DNA from: Halieaceae bacterium
GTDB taxonomy: Bacteria > Pseudomonadota > Gammaproteobacteria > Pseudomonadales > Halieaceae
Reading direction: 5' to 3'
DNA: 14,766 nucleotides
Assembly: GCA_018666055.1 (NCBI GenBank)
Contig: JABJAS010000430.1
Span: 1 to 14,766 of the forward strand
Below the pieces are notes generated by a model. The model was not told the DNA's origin, searched no databases, and saw nothing but the letters and a program-made list of their open reading frames with translations. Every line of letters starts with the position of its first letter. Position 1 is the stretch's first letter. Made by a program: the position numbers and the translations under genes. Shown here in pieces: positions 1 through 7,160 of this stretch.

Positions 1-1
1 G

Positions 2-928
2 ATTCGTGCGTGTCAGGCTGAACAGTTACGGCGCTATCCCGACCCGACGGCCCAAGAACTAAGAGAGGCCATTGCCCAGACTGAGTCTCTAACCCCTGAC
101 CAGGTTTTTGTGGGCAATGGGTCAGACGAAGTACTCGCGCATATCTGGTTAAGCCTGCTGGCCGAGCGTCCGGTGCAGACGTTGGATACCACTTACGGTT
201 TTTACCCTGTGTGGGCGCAGTTATACCATTCAACACTCACCGAAGTGCCGGTTCTGGCTGATTTTAGCGTTGACGTCGATGCCTTGATGGCGTCTGAGCA
301 TGCTGTGGTGCTAGCGAACCCCAATGCGCCAACAGGTCTGGCGCTGACTCGTCAGAAGATAGAGCGGCTGCTGGCCGGCAATCCGGATAGGCTACATATT
401 ATCGACGAGGCCTATTATGGGTTTGGTGCTGATACGGTAGCGCCGCTGATTAATCAGTATGACAATTTGATCGTCAGTCGGAGTTTATCGAAGAGTCATG
501 CATTGGCTGGGTTGCGTGTTGGATATGCTTTGGCGCATCAGGATCTGATTGAGGGCCTCAATCGGGTCAAAGATTCCTTTAATTCCTATCCACTCGATGC
601 AGTGGCACAGGCGGCGGCCAAGGTGGCGATTTGCGACGCCTCATGGCAAGCGCAATCTGTTGCCGTGATCAGTGAGAGTCGTTCAAAGATGACAGAGGGA
701 CTCGAGGCGATGGGGTTTGAGGTGCTGCCTTCGTCTGCCAATTTTGTCTTCATTAAGCACCGCACTTTATCCGGGCCCATCGTATTCGATGGACTCAGGC
801 AGCGGGACATTTTGGTGCGCCGTTGGGACAAGCCGCGCGTCGAGCACTGGTTGCGGATTACGGTTGGCACACTCGCGCAGACAGACGCTTTATTATCTGC
901 TTGCGCCGCTTTGTGCGCCAGTGAATAG
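2..928 (+). CDS. hisC: Histidinol-phosphate aminotransferase, 5'-truncated by the window edge
   Basis: PLP-dependent fold-type I aminotransferase that converts imidazole-acetol phosphate and glutamate to histidinol phosphate in histidine synthesis (cytosol). The frame is open from base 2, so 308 residues are visible and the N-terminus, probably 30-50 residues, is missing. Seen in order: an RRYPDP element near residue 10, then GNGSDE around residue 37 (cofactor-phosphate region), NPNAPTG around residues 106-112, IIDEAYYGF around 133-141 (PLP-ring Asp and Tyr), and SRSLSKSHALAGLRVGYA, whose lysine (codon 491-493) should form the Schiff base. The C-terminal part carries the RITVGT-type substrate-carboxylate Arg segment typical of HisC. 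It ends with TAG and is convergent with the next gene, 29 bp away. No T-rich terminator hairpin is visible in that gap. Other class I/II aminotransferases of the HisC group (aromatic or cobalamin-pathway CobD type) are possible but fit less well. Confidence 0.9.
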   Translation: MRACQAEQLRRYPDPTAQELREAIAQTESLTPDQVFVGNGSDEVLAHIWLSLLAERPVQTLDTTYGFYPVWAQLYHSTLTEVPVLADFSVDVDALMASEHAVVLANPNAPTGLALTRQKIERLLAGNPDRLHIIDEAYYGFGADTVAPLINQYDNLIVSRSLSKSHALAGLRVGYALAHQDLIEGLNRVKDSFNSYPLDAVAQAAAKVAICDASWQAQSVAVISESRSKMTEGLEAMGFEVLPSSANFVFIKHRTLSGPIVFDGLRQRDILVRRWDKPRVEHWLRITVGTLAQTDALLSACAALCASE

Positions 929-957
929 GCTTGGCTAACCTGCAGTGTTCCGCCGAG

Positions 958-2082
958 TTAGCGTCGCCGCAAGATCAGTGATCCGATGCTGTAGCCTGCA
1001 CCAAATGAACACAGTACGCCCAGCTCACCACTGTTGATATCGGCATTGTGTTTGTGAAAGGCGATGATCGAGCCCGCGGATGACGTATTAGCGTACTCAT
1101 CGAGTATGGTGGGGGATTCACTCGGCGCTGGATCTCGACCGAAGACCTTTTTCGCGATGAGGTCATTCATATTTTGGTTGGCTTGGTGTAGCCATATGCG
1201 CCTGAGATCTTCGACATCGAGATTCAGCGATGCTAATTGCTCGTTAATCTGAGTGGCGACAGCGGGGCAGACTTCTTTAAATACTTTTCTGCCTTCTTGC
1301 ATAAATAATTTATCAATTTGACCGATGCCGTCCTCGTCTCCTCGGTTGAGGAAGCCAAAATTATTGCGGATATTATTGGAGTAGATCGTTTGCAGGCGCG
1401 AGTCGACCACGTCCCAGCCAGCACCTGCTTTGGCGCTTTCGCTGCTCTCGATGACAACCGCTGTTGCGACATCACCAAAGATAAAATGTGAGTCGCGGTC
1501 TCGGAAGTTAAGGTGTCCAGTGCAGATTTCGGGGTTGACCATCAGTACTCGCCGCGCACTCCCCGAGCGAACCGCATCGCTGGCTTGCTGTATGCCAAAG
1601 GTGGCTGAAGAGCAGGCGACATTCATATCGAAAGCAAACCCTGTTGCCCCTAGCGCCGCCTGCACCTCAATGGCGATTGCAGGATAAGCTCTTTGTAGGT
1701 TGGAGGCGGCCACGATGACGGCGTCAATCTCGCTGGCGTTAACGCCAGCTTGGGCTAGCGCTTCTTGGGCAGCGTGGCAGGCAATTTCGCACATCACTGA
1801 GTGACTACTATTGGCCCTGTCGGGTATAGCAGGGACCATACGGTCTGGATCTAAGATCCCTTCCTTATCAATGACATACCGAGACTTAATGCCGGAGGCT
1901 TTTTCAATAAATGCCACCGATGAGTGGGTTTTGGCCTCAACATCCCCGCATTCAATCGCCTCATGATGGGCTGCATTGAAGCGGTCAACCCACGTATTAA
2001 ATGACGCGACAAGTTCTTGATTGCTGATGCTGTCTGGTGGCGTGTAGAGGCCGGACCCACTAATCACCGCAGAAATTGTCAT
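958..2082 (-). CDS. 3-oxoacyl-ACP synthase III-like condensing enzyme (KAS III, long form)
   Basis: Thiolase-fold decarboxylating condensing enzyme, expected to join an acyl-CoA primer to malonyl-ACP at the start of fatty-acid synthesis. The catalytic triad is intact: Cys157 in NVACSSATFG, His299 in WLHQAN and Asn332 in DEYANTSSAGS. The C-terminal CSFGAGYSIGSLIL strand is typical of FabH. At 374 residues it is about 55 longer than housekeeping FabH (about 317). The extra length is mainly before residue 100, between the first strand (GSGLYTPP) and the CHAAQEAL helix. This long subgroup includes FabH-like proteins reported to take medium-chain acyl-CoA from beta-oxidation in Pseudomonas (PA3286 type); assignment to it is from memory. 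The ATG lies 8 bp after the gltA stop, and an AGGG overlapping that stop codon serves as ribosome site, so translation is probably coupled to gltA. OleA- or PqsD-type chemistry cannot be excluded. Confidence 0.85.
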   Translation of the reverse strand: MTISAVISGSGLYTPPDSISNQELVASFNTWVDRFNAAHHEAIECGDVEAKTHSSVAFIEKASGIKSRYVIDKEGILDPDRMVPAIPDRANSSHSVMCEIACHAAQEALAQAGVNASEIDAVIVAASNLQRAYPAIAIEVQAALGATGFAFDMNVACSSATFGIQQASDAVRSGSARRVLMVNPEICTGHLNFRDRDSHFIFGDVATAVVIESSESAKAGAGWDVVDSRLQTIYSNNIRNNFGFLNRGDEDGIGQIDKLFMQEGRKVFKEVCPAVATQINEQLASLNLDVEDLRRIWLHQANQNMNDLIAKKVFGRDPAPSESPTILDEYANTSSAGSIIAFHKHNADINSGELGVLCSFGAGYSIGSLILRRR

Positions 2083-2090
2083 TGCAAGCC

Positions 2091-3386
2091 CTAGCGTTTG
2101 TCGATGGGTTTAAAGTCTCTGTGCGCTTCGCCGGTGTAGAGCTGTCGGGGTCTGCCGATACGGTAGGATCCACCAATCATCTCATTCCAATGGGCAATCC
2201 AACCCACGGTGCGCCCAATCGCAAAAATCACGGTGAACATCGACGTCGGTATTCCAAGCGCTTTCAGGATAATACCCGAATAAAAGTCGACGTTGGGATA
2301 AAGCTTTTTGGCGACGAAATAGTCGTCCTTTAAGGCAATTTCTTCGAGTCTCTTTGCAATCTCTAAATTTTCGTCCTCGATACCCAGCTCAGCCAGAACC
2401 TCATCGGCGGCCTCTTTCATGACTTTAGCGCGGGGGTCGAAGTTTTTATAAACGCGATGCCCAAAACCCATCAAGCGAAAAGGGTCGTCTTTATCCTTGG
2501 CCCGTGCGATGAATTCGTCGATTCGGTCCACCGTGCCAATTTCCTCGAGCATCTTCACGACCGCCTCGTTAGCGCCGCCGTGCGAAGGGCCCCATAGCGC
2601 AGCAATGCCTGCCGCAATGCAGGCAAATGGATTGGCTTGGGAAGAGCCTGCGAGCCTCACGGTAGAGGTCGAAGCGTTTTGTTCATGGTCCGCGTGTAAT
2701 AGGAAGATACGATCCATTGCTTTGGCAATAGTCGGTGAGACCTTTGTGGGCTCACACGGATTGCCAAACATCATATGCAGAAAATTCGCGGCATAGTCCA
2801 GATTGTTATCGGGATACATAAAGGGCTGGCCGATCGAGAACTTATAGCTCATTGCCGCTAACGTGGGCATCTTTGCAATCAGTCTGAAAGCGGCTACTTC
2901 TCTATGCCATGGGTCAGAAATATCAGTGGAGTCGTGATAAAACGCCGATAGCGCGCCGACAACACCACACATAATGGCCATCGGATGCGCATCTCTTCGG
3001 AAGCCATTAAAAAAAGTTCTGATCTGCTCATGCACCATCGTGTGGTGCGTCATGATGCCGACGAATTCCTCTTTCTCCGCTGCGGTGGGAAGTTCGCCAT
3101 TGAGCAAAAGGTAGCAGGTTTCTAAGTAGTCTGAATGTTCAGCAAGCTGCTCTATCGGGTATCCGCGGTGAAGCAGAACGCCGTTTTCTCCGTCAATAAA
3201 GGTGATTTTTGACTCGCAGGCTGCGGTAGACGTAAAGCCGGGATCGTAAGTGAAATAGCCATTCGCCGTCAGCGTGCCGACATCAACGACATCCGGACCC
3301 AGCGTGCCCGAGTGCACTGCTAAATCAATGGTTTGCTGGGATCCATCCTCATGAGTGAGGTTAAGGGTCGCATTCTTTTCAGCCAT
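2091..3386 (-). CDS. gltA: Citrate synthase, type II (hexameric, NADH-regulated kind)
   Basis: Condenses acetyl-CoA with oxaloacetate to citrate, the entry step of the TCA cycle. With the ATG at 3386 it is 431 residues, close to E. coli GltA (427), and begins [10 protein letters not shown] like its relatives. Catalytic residues are visible: His269 in [11 protein letters not shown], His310 in GFGHRVYKN and Asp367 in NVDFYSG. The family core [14 protein letters not shown] and the C-terminal RPRQLYTG are present. Several residues I recall as the allosteric NADH site of E. coli align (Tyr150, Arg168, Lys172, Cys211), while E. coli Arg109 aligns with His114. A longer reading frame would use a TTG at 3422, but that codon falls inside the proposed -10 box, so the internal ATG was chosen. 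GltA is divergent from sdhC and is followed after 8 bp by the KAS III-like gene. Confidence 0.96.
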   Translation of the reverse strand: MAEKNATLNLTHEDGSQQTIDLAVHSGTLGPDVVDVGTLTANGYFTYDPGFTSTAACESKITFIDGENGVLLHRGYPIEQLAEHSDYLETCYLLLNGELPTAAEKEEFVGIMTHHTMVHEQIRTFFNGFRRDAHPMAIMCGVVGALSAFYHDSTDISDPWHREVAAFRLIAKMPTLAAMSYKFSIGQPFMYPDNNLDYAANFLHMMFGNPCEPTKVSPTIAKAMDRIFLLHADHEQNASTSTVRLAGSSQANPFACIAAGIAALWGPSHGGANEAVVKMLEEIGTVDRIDEFIARAKDKDDPFRLMGFGHRVYKNFDPRAKVMKEAADEVLAELGIEDENLEIAKRLEEIALKDDYFVAKKLYPNVDFYSGIILKALGIPTSMFTVIFAIGRTVGWIAHWNEMIGGSYRIGRPRQLYTGEAHRDFKPIDKR

Positions 3387-3420
3387 TAGACTTTCTACCA
3401 GGTCGTGTTGAGAGGGTGCC

Positions 3421-3449
3421 AAACTAATGCTGACCGCCGGTCATGTCAA
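3421..3449 (-). promoter_or_regulatory. Predicted sigma70-type promoter of gltA
   Basis: Read on the minus strand there is a perfect -35 hexamer TTGACA (3449 to 3444), a 17-base spacer and TAGTTT (3426 to 3421) as -10, which matches three consensus positions including the first two and the last. The expected transcription start is near 3414, giving a leader of roughly 28 bases before the gltA ATG at 3386. Assigned by eye; no scoring matrix was run. Confidence 0.5.
3431..3443. promoter_or_regulatory. 13-bp perfect dyad in the gltA promoter spacer (candidate operator)
   Basis: TGACCGCCGGTCA is a perfect inverted repeat with 6-bp arms around one central base. It lies entirely between the proposed -35 and -10 boxes of gltA, where a bound protein would be expected to block or remodel polymerase. 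Its outer bases share the CTGAC/GTCAG character of the larger dyad 40 bp away. The binding protein is unknown. Confidence 0.4.
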
Positions 3450-3477
3450 TTTCAGTGTGTTGGGAGCAGACCGTCAG

Positions 3478-3508
3478 GCGCTGACAAATTGTAATCGATT
3501 GTCAGCGC
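3478..3508. promoter_or_regulatory. 31-bp inverted repeat over the sdhC promoter (candidate operator)
   Basis: Two perfect 10-bp arms, GCGCTGACAA (3478-3487) and TTGTCAGCGC (3499-3508), flank an 11-base centre. The dyad covers the proposed -35 box and the first half of the spacer of the sdhC promoter. A GTCAG at 3473-3477 adds a further half-site facing the CTGAC at 3481-3485, and another CTGAC lies at 3430-3434. The centre is about 32 bp upstream of the predicted transcription start, a position typical of repressor sites. It does not resemble a terminator: there is no T-run and no gene is transcribed into it. The regulator is not identifiable from sequence. Confidence 0.55.
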
Positions 3509-3517
3509 AACTATACT
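3489..3517 (+). promoter_or_regulatory. Predicted sigma70-type promoter of the sdhCDAB operon
   Basis: TTGTAA (3489-3494), a 17-base spacer and TATACT (3512-3517) form a good sigma70-like promoter, each box matching most of the consensus. Transcription should start near 3524-3526, leaving a leader of about 60 bases before the GTG start of sdhC. The -35 box lies in the centre of the 31-bp dyad. Confidence 0.6.
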
Positions 3518-3585
3518 GCGCCCCGATGAGATTCTGGCATCGACCAGATCTGCCCGCTGTTAATGAGACTAATCTGAGAGCTATT

Positions 3586-3972
3586 GTGAGACCGACTTCA
3601 AAGGACACACGTCCAGTCAATTTGGATTTGGGTACGATTCAGTTACCCGTTACCGCTTATGCTTCGATCGCCCACCGCGTCACTGGTGTGCTGATGTTTT
3701 TCGCTAGCTTTTTATTGCTCTGGGCGCTTGATCGCAGTCTGGCGTCGGAGGCCTCTTTCGATGCGCTGTCTGAGGTGTTGTCGTCGCCGTTCGCTAAAGT
3801 GGTCATGTGGGGCGTTGCCTCCGCGCTCACCTACCACGCGTTGGCGGGTGTTAAGCACCTCGTGATGGACACGGGGGTAGGGGAAACCATGCGAGGTGGT
3901 GTCATCGGTGCGCGCATTGTTTTCAGTGCGGCCTTCACTGCAGCGATTTTATGGGGAGTGGCGATATGGTGA
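3586..3972 (+). CDS. sdhC: Succinate dehydrogenase cytochrome b556 subunit
   Basis: Membrane anchor subunit of complex II; with SdhD it holds haem b and the quinone site in the inner membrane. The GTG at 3586 was chosen as start because it has GAGAG five bases upstream and gives 128 residues. These align without offset to E. coli SdhC as I recall it, with RPVNLDL at residues 9-15, quinone-site Ser27 and Arg31 (ASIAHRVTG), haem-ligand His84 in TYHALAGVKH and MD at 94-95. Three hydrophobic helices are visible at about 22-49, 66-93 and 106-127. An upstream ATG at 3526 or a codon at 3427 would extend the protein, but both lie at or before the predicted transcription start. It is the first gene of sdhCDAB, and its end overlaps the sdhD start by 7 bases. 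Confidence 0.93.
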   Translation: MRPTSKDTRPVNLDLGTIQLPVTAYASIAHRVTGVLMFFASFLLLWALDRSLASEASFDALSEVLSSPFAKVVMWGVASALTYHALAGVKHLVMDTGVGETMRGGVIGARIVFSAAFTAAILWGVAIW

Positions 3973-4325
3973 CCTCAGTCACGAGCTTTAGCCGCACTGG
4001 CCTGTCTGATTGGCTTATTCAGAGAGTCACGTCGATCATATTGCTGGCATATTTTCTGCTGATCGCCTACCAGTTGATGGGTTCAGTTGACTACACTAGC
4101 TGGGCGCGGCTGTTCGAGCAGACCTGGATGAAGGTGTTTACGCTAATGGCGGCCCTCTCTTTGGCTGCGCACAGTTGGATCGGTTTATGGTCTGTTTTCA
4201 CAGACTATCTGACCGAGCGGATGTTGGGTCCGAAGGGCAACGTGATTCGTTTGGTGTGTCAGCTAGGCGCTTCACTGGCGCTAGTCGGGTACGTAATTTG
4301 GGTGGTGGTGATCATTTGGAGTTAA
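3966..4325 (+). CDS. sdhD: Succinate dehydrogenase hydrophobic membrane anchor subunit
   Basis: Second membrane anchor of complex II, 119 residues, close to E. coli SdhD (115). There are three transmembrane segments at about 18-40, 55-79 and 92-118. The motif HSWIGLWSVFTDY in the second helix and following loop carries the family's conserved His and the Asp-Tyr pair, the Tyr corresponding to the quinone-contact Tyr83 of E. coli. WLIQRVTS near residue 20 is the conserved Arg segment. The start at 3966 has GGGGAG nine bases upstream and overlaps the 3' end of sdhC, which suggests translational coupling. An in-frame ATG at 3951 lacks a ribosome site and was not used. The gap of 62 bp to sdhA contains nothing notable apart from the sdhA ribosome site. 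Confidence 0.9.
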   Translation: MVTSVTSFSRTGLSDWLIQRVTSIILLAYFLLIAYQLMGSVDYTSWARLFEQTWMKVFTLMAALSLAAHSWIGLWSVFTDYLTERMLGPKGNVIRLVCQLGASLALVGYVIWVVVIIWS

Positions 4326-4387
4326 TCCAAGGCCACTAGCGGTTGCGTCTACTGCGCCGGTGTTCGGGGTAGGAAGGCGGATAAAAA

Positions 4388-6160
4388 GTGAGTGTTATGA
4401 GAACAATTTCTTTTGATGGGGTCATTGTCGGCGGTGGTGGCGCAGGTATGCGCGCGGCACTCCAATTGGCGCAGTCTGGCTATAAAACCGCGGTGATTTC
4501 GAAGGTGTTCCCGACTCGCTCGCACACCGTGTCGGCTCAAGGTGGCATTACCTGCGCGATTGCCAGTGACGACCCGCAAGACGATTGGCGCTGGCATATG
4601 TATGACACCGTTAAGGGGTCTGATTATATCGGTGATCAAGAAGCGATTGAATACATGTGCTCCGTGGGTCCAGAGGCGATTTTTGAGTTGGAACACATGG
4701 GATTGCCTTTTTCCCGCACGGAGGAGGGCCGGATTTACCAACGACCCTTTGGCGGGCAGTCGAAGAACTATGGTGAGGGCGGACAAGCGGCCAGGACCTG
4801 TGCCGCAGCAGACCGCACCGGTCACGCATTGCTGCACACGCTATACCAGAACAACATAAAGAACGAGACCGTCTTTTTTAATGAATGGTTCGCGGTTGAT
4901 TTAGTGAAAAACCAAGACGGCGCCGTCGTTGGGGTCGTGGCGATCTGTATCGAGACGGGTGAAACGGTGTACGTGAAATCTAAGGCGACGGTTTTTGCGA
5001 CGGGCGGTGCAGGGCGTATTTATGCTTCCACCACCAACGCCCATATTAATACCGGCGATGGGATGGGTATGGCGCTCCGCGCGGGTGTTCCCGCTCAGGA
5101 TATGGAGATGTGGCAGTTCCACCCAACGGGTATCTATGGAGCGGGCACACTGGTGACCGAGGGATGTCGCGGAGAGGGCGGTTATCTCGTCAATAAAGAC
5201 GGTGAGCGTTTTATGGAGCGTTATGCGCCGAATGCCAAAGACCTCGCGGGCAGAGATGTCGTTGCGCGATCTATGGTGCTGGAGATATTAGAGGGCCGTG
5301 GCTGCGGTCCCAATGGTGACCACGTGAAGCTGAAGTTGGATCACCTCGGTGAGGACGTGCTGGAATCGCGGCTGCCTGGCATTTGCGAACTGAGCCGGAC
5401 CTTCGCGCACGTCGACCCGGTGAAAGAGCCCATTCCAGTTGTGCCGACCTGTCATTACATGATGGGCGGCATACCGACTAACGTACACGGTCAGGCGCTG
5501 ACGGTAGACGCAGCGGGTAACGACAGTGTGATTCCTGGCTTATATGCTTGTGGTGAGGTGGCCTGCGTTTCAGTGCATGGTGCGAATCGTCTGGGAGGCA
5601 ACTCCTTGCTCGATCTGGTGGTGTTTGGCCGTGCTTCCGGGTTATTCATTGAGAAAGCACTGCGCGATGGTATTGAGTTGCGAGAGGCGGGACAAACTGA
5701 TCTCGAGGCGGCAAGCGCGCGTCTGAATGCGCTCAATGAGCGCGAGCAGGGCGAGCCGGTGGCGCCGATGCGTCAGGAGCTGCAAGAAATCATGCAGAAC
5801 CATTTTGGTGTGTTCCGAACGGGTGAGTTCATGCGAGAAGGTATCGCGAAGCTGGCGACGCTGCGTGGCCGCGTTGAGAATGTGGTCTTGGCTGACCGGA
5901 GTTCGGCGTTTAATACCTCGCGAATAGAATGCCTCGAGTTACAGAATTTGTTTGAGACAGCCGAGGCGACCGCTATCGTAGCCGAGGCGCGAGACGAGAG
6001 TCGTGGCGCGCACGCGCGAGAGGACTTTACTGAACGGGATGACGAGAATTGGTTGTGCCATTCGCTGTATCACGGCGACACAAAACAGGTCTCCAAGCGC
6101 AGTGTGAATTTCACGCCGCGGACCGTTGACACTTTCCAGCCCAAAGCGCGCACTTACTGA
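4388..6160 (+). CDS. sdhA: Succinate dehydrogenase flavoprotein subunit
   Basis: Catalytic subunit of complex II that oxidises succinate to fumarate with covalent FAD, on the cytoplasmic face of the membrane. It has 590 residues, against 588 in E. coli. Seen in order: the dinucleotide fold [14 protein letters not shown] (12-25), His46 in [11 protein letters not shown] for the 8-alpha-FAD bond, His245 in QFHPTG, the active-site proton-shuttle Arg289 in AGRDVVARS, His356 in CHYMMGG and Arg401 in [13 protein letters not shown]. The C-terminal domain carries [11 protein letters not shown] and [11 protein letters not shown] and ends KARTY as in relatives. GTG at 4388 is used as start because AGGAAGG (4371-4377) lies ten bases upstream. 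An ATG at 4397 (three codons later) is a realistic alternative. Confidence 0.97.
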   Translation: MSVMRTISFDGVIVGGGGAGMRAALQLAQSGYKTAVISKVFPTRSHTVSAQGGITCAIASDDPQDDWRWHMYDTVKGSDYIGDQEAIEYMCSVGPEAIFELEHMGLPFSRTEEGRIYQRPFGGQSKNYGEGGQAARTCAAADRTGHALLHTLYQNNIKNETVFFNEWFAVDLVKNQDGAVVGVVAICIETGETVYVKSKATVFATGGAGRIYASTTNAHINTGDGMGMALRAGVPAQDMEMWQFHPTGIYGAGTLVTEGCRGEGGYLVNKDGERFMERYAPNAKDLAGRDVVARSMVLEILEGRGCGPNGDHVKLKLDHLGEDVLESRLPGICELSRTFAHVDPVKEPIPVVPTCHYMMGGIPTNVHGQALTVDAAGNDSVIPGLYACGEVACVSVHGANRLGGNSLLDLVVFGRASGLFIEKALRDGIELREAGQTDLEAASARLNALNEREQGEPVAPMRQELQEIMQNHFGVFRTGEFMREGIAKLATLRGRVENVVLADRSSAFNTSRIECLELQNLFETAEATAIVAEARDESRGAHAREDFTERDDENWLCHSLYHGDTKQVSKRSVNFTPRTVDTFQPKARTY

Positions 6161-6181
6161 GTCTTCAGGGAGCTACAGGAC

Positions 6182-6889
6182 ATGCTACAAGTCAGCTTAT
6201 ACCGCTATAACCCAGAATCCGATGATGCGCCTCACATGGAGGAATTTTCGGTCGATACAGGCGGCAAGGATCTGATGGTGCTTGACGTGCTCGAGCTCAT
6301 CAAGGCCGATTACGATGGGAGTGTCACTTACCGACGGAGTTGCCGAGAAGGCGTTTGTGGTTCTGACGGGTTGAATATCAACGGTAAAAATGGCCTTGCT
6401 TGTATTACGCCGTTGTCTGAGACAGTCAAGGGTGGAAAGCTGGTGATTCGTCCGCTGCCGGGCCTGCCGGTTATTCGCGATCTTGTGGTTGATATGAGCC
6501 TTTTTTATGCACAGTACGAAAAGGTTCAGCCGTATTTGCAAAACGCCTCACCTGCGCCTGCGATAGAGCGCTTGCAGTCACCGGAAGAGCGAGCGCAATT
6601 AGACGGGCTTTATGAGTGCATCTTGTGTGCGTGTTGCTCTACCAGTTGCCCTTCGTTTTGGTGGAACCCTGACCGATTCATTGGGCCCGCAGGATTGCTG
6701 CAAGCCTACCGGTTTCTTGCGGACAGCCGAGATACAGCAACAGAGGGGCGGCTGGCTAAGTTGGATGATCCGTTCAGCGTTTTCCGTTGTCATGGCATTC
6801 AAAACTGTGTGAATGTCTGTCCAAAAGGCCTGAATCCCACCAAGGCGATTGGGCACATTCGAACGATGCTGCTGAATCGAGCGACCTAA
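6182..6889 (+). CDS. sdhB: Succinate dehydrogenase iron-sulfur subunit
   Basis: Carries electrons from FAD in SdhA to quinone through three Fe-S clusters. It has 235 residues, against 238 in E. coli. The N-terminal ferredoxin domain holds Cys54, Cys59, Asp62 and Cys74 (SCREGVCGSDG and LACIT) for the [2Fe-2S] cluster; the Asp as ligand is normal for this family. The C-terminal domain holds Cys146, Cys149, Cys152 and Cys156 (CILCACCSTSC) with Cys203, Cys209 and Cys213 (RCHGIQNCVNVCPKG) for the [4Fe-4S] and [3Fe-4S] clusters. The ATG follows the sdhA stop by 21 bp and has AGGA close upstream. It is the last gene of the sdh group; a leader of about 270 bp follows before sucA. Confidence 0.97.
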   Translation: MLQVSLYRYNPESDDAPHMEEFSVDTGGKDLMVLDVLELIKADYDGSVTYRRSCREGVCGSDGLNINGKNGLACITPLSETVKGGKLVIRPLPGLPVIRDLVVDMSLFYAQYEKVQPYLQNASPAPAIERLQSPEERAQLDGLYECILCACCSTSCPSFWWNPDRFIGPAGLLQAYRFLADSRDTATEGRLAKLDDPFSVFRCHGIQNCVNVCPKGLNPTKAIGHIRTMLLNRAT

Positions 6890-6909
6890 CGGCCCGGTTA
6901 TCAGGGCCG
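6890..6909 (+). other. Short GC-rich hairpin just after sdhB
   Basis: CGGCCC (6890-6895) and GGGCCG (6904-6909) form a perfect 6-bp stem with an 8-base loop, starting immediately after the sdhB stop codon. The bases that follow are AAAATCC, not a T-run, so it is not a convincing intrinsic terminator. It could protect the 3' end of sdh mRNA or weaken read-through into suc. Confidence 0.35.
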
Positions 6910-7160
6910 AAAATCCATAGATTTGATTCATATTAGAGCTGGTTCACTCCGGCAGATAAGCCCCTTGGTTATGAGTTCCATAACTACCGGTAATGGTACT
7001 AGTATGGCGTGCCTTAAACGGTAGTTTTACGGTCACACCTAGGGGGCGCCAGCTCCTCAATTGCCCCATTGTCTTTTACACTCCCCACTTGCGAGAAGGC
7101 GCCCGTTGGAAAGCGCCGTCTGCGAGGGTCAAATAACACCCAGGGGCGATGGTGACACAC
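6910..7160 (+). promoter_or_regulatory. sdhB-sucA intergenic region with several inverted repeats
   Basis: This gene-free stretch is the longest in the window. It holds GTTATG/CATAAC (6968-6973 with 6979-6984, loop of 5), extendable outward through one G-U pair to 8 bp. AACTACCG at 6982-6989 pairs with CGGTAGTT at 7019-7026. There are 8-bp palindromes TACCGGTA (6985-6992) and TACTAGTA (6997-7004). GGGGC/GCCCC (7043-7047 with 7063-7067) is followed by a T-rich patch, and GGCGC/GCGCC pairs at 7098-7102 with 7113-7117. A TACACT at 7077-7082 could be a -10 box but has no fitting -35. I could not assign a promoter with confidence. The region may be the suc promoter/operator, a structured leader, or both. 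Confidence 0.4.

Noticed and set aside
929..957. Bidirectional terminator between the convergent hisC and KAS III genes
   Set aside because: No stem followed by a T-run can be drawn in the 29-bp gap on either strand.
3427..3585. N-terminal extension of sdhC
   Set aside because: It would translate the promoter and operator region; the residues do not resemble any SdhC N-terminus, and the GTG at 3586 gives exact family length.
4349..4837. 162-codon open frame on the minus strand across the start of sdhA
   Set aside because: It overlaps the conserved FAD-binding part of sdhA on the opposite strand and shows no recognisable family or credible ribosome site.
6890..6909. Intrinsic terminator after sdhB
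   Set aside because: The hairpin is perfect but short (6 bp) and is followed by AAAATCC rather than a T-run, so it was listed only as a hairpin.
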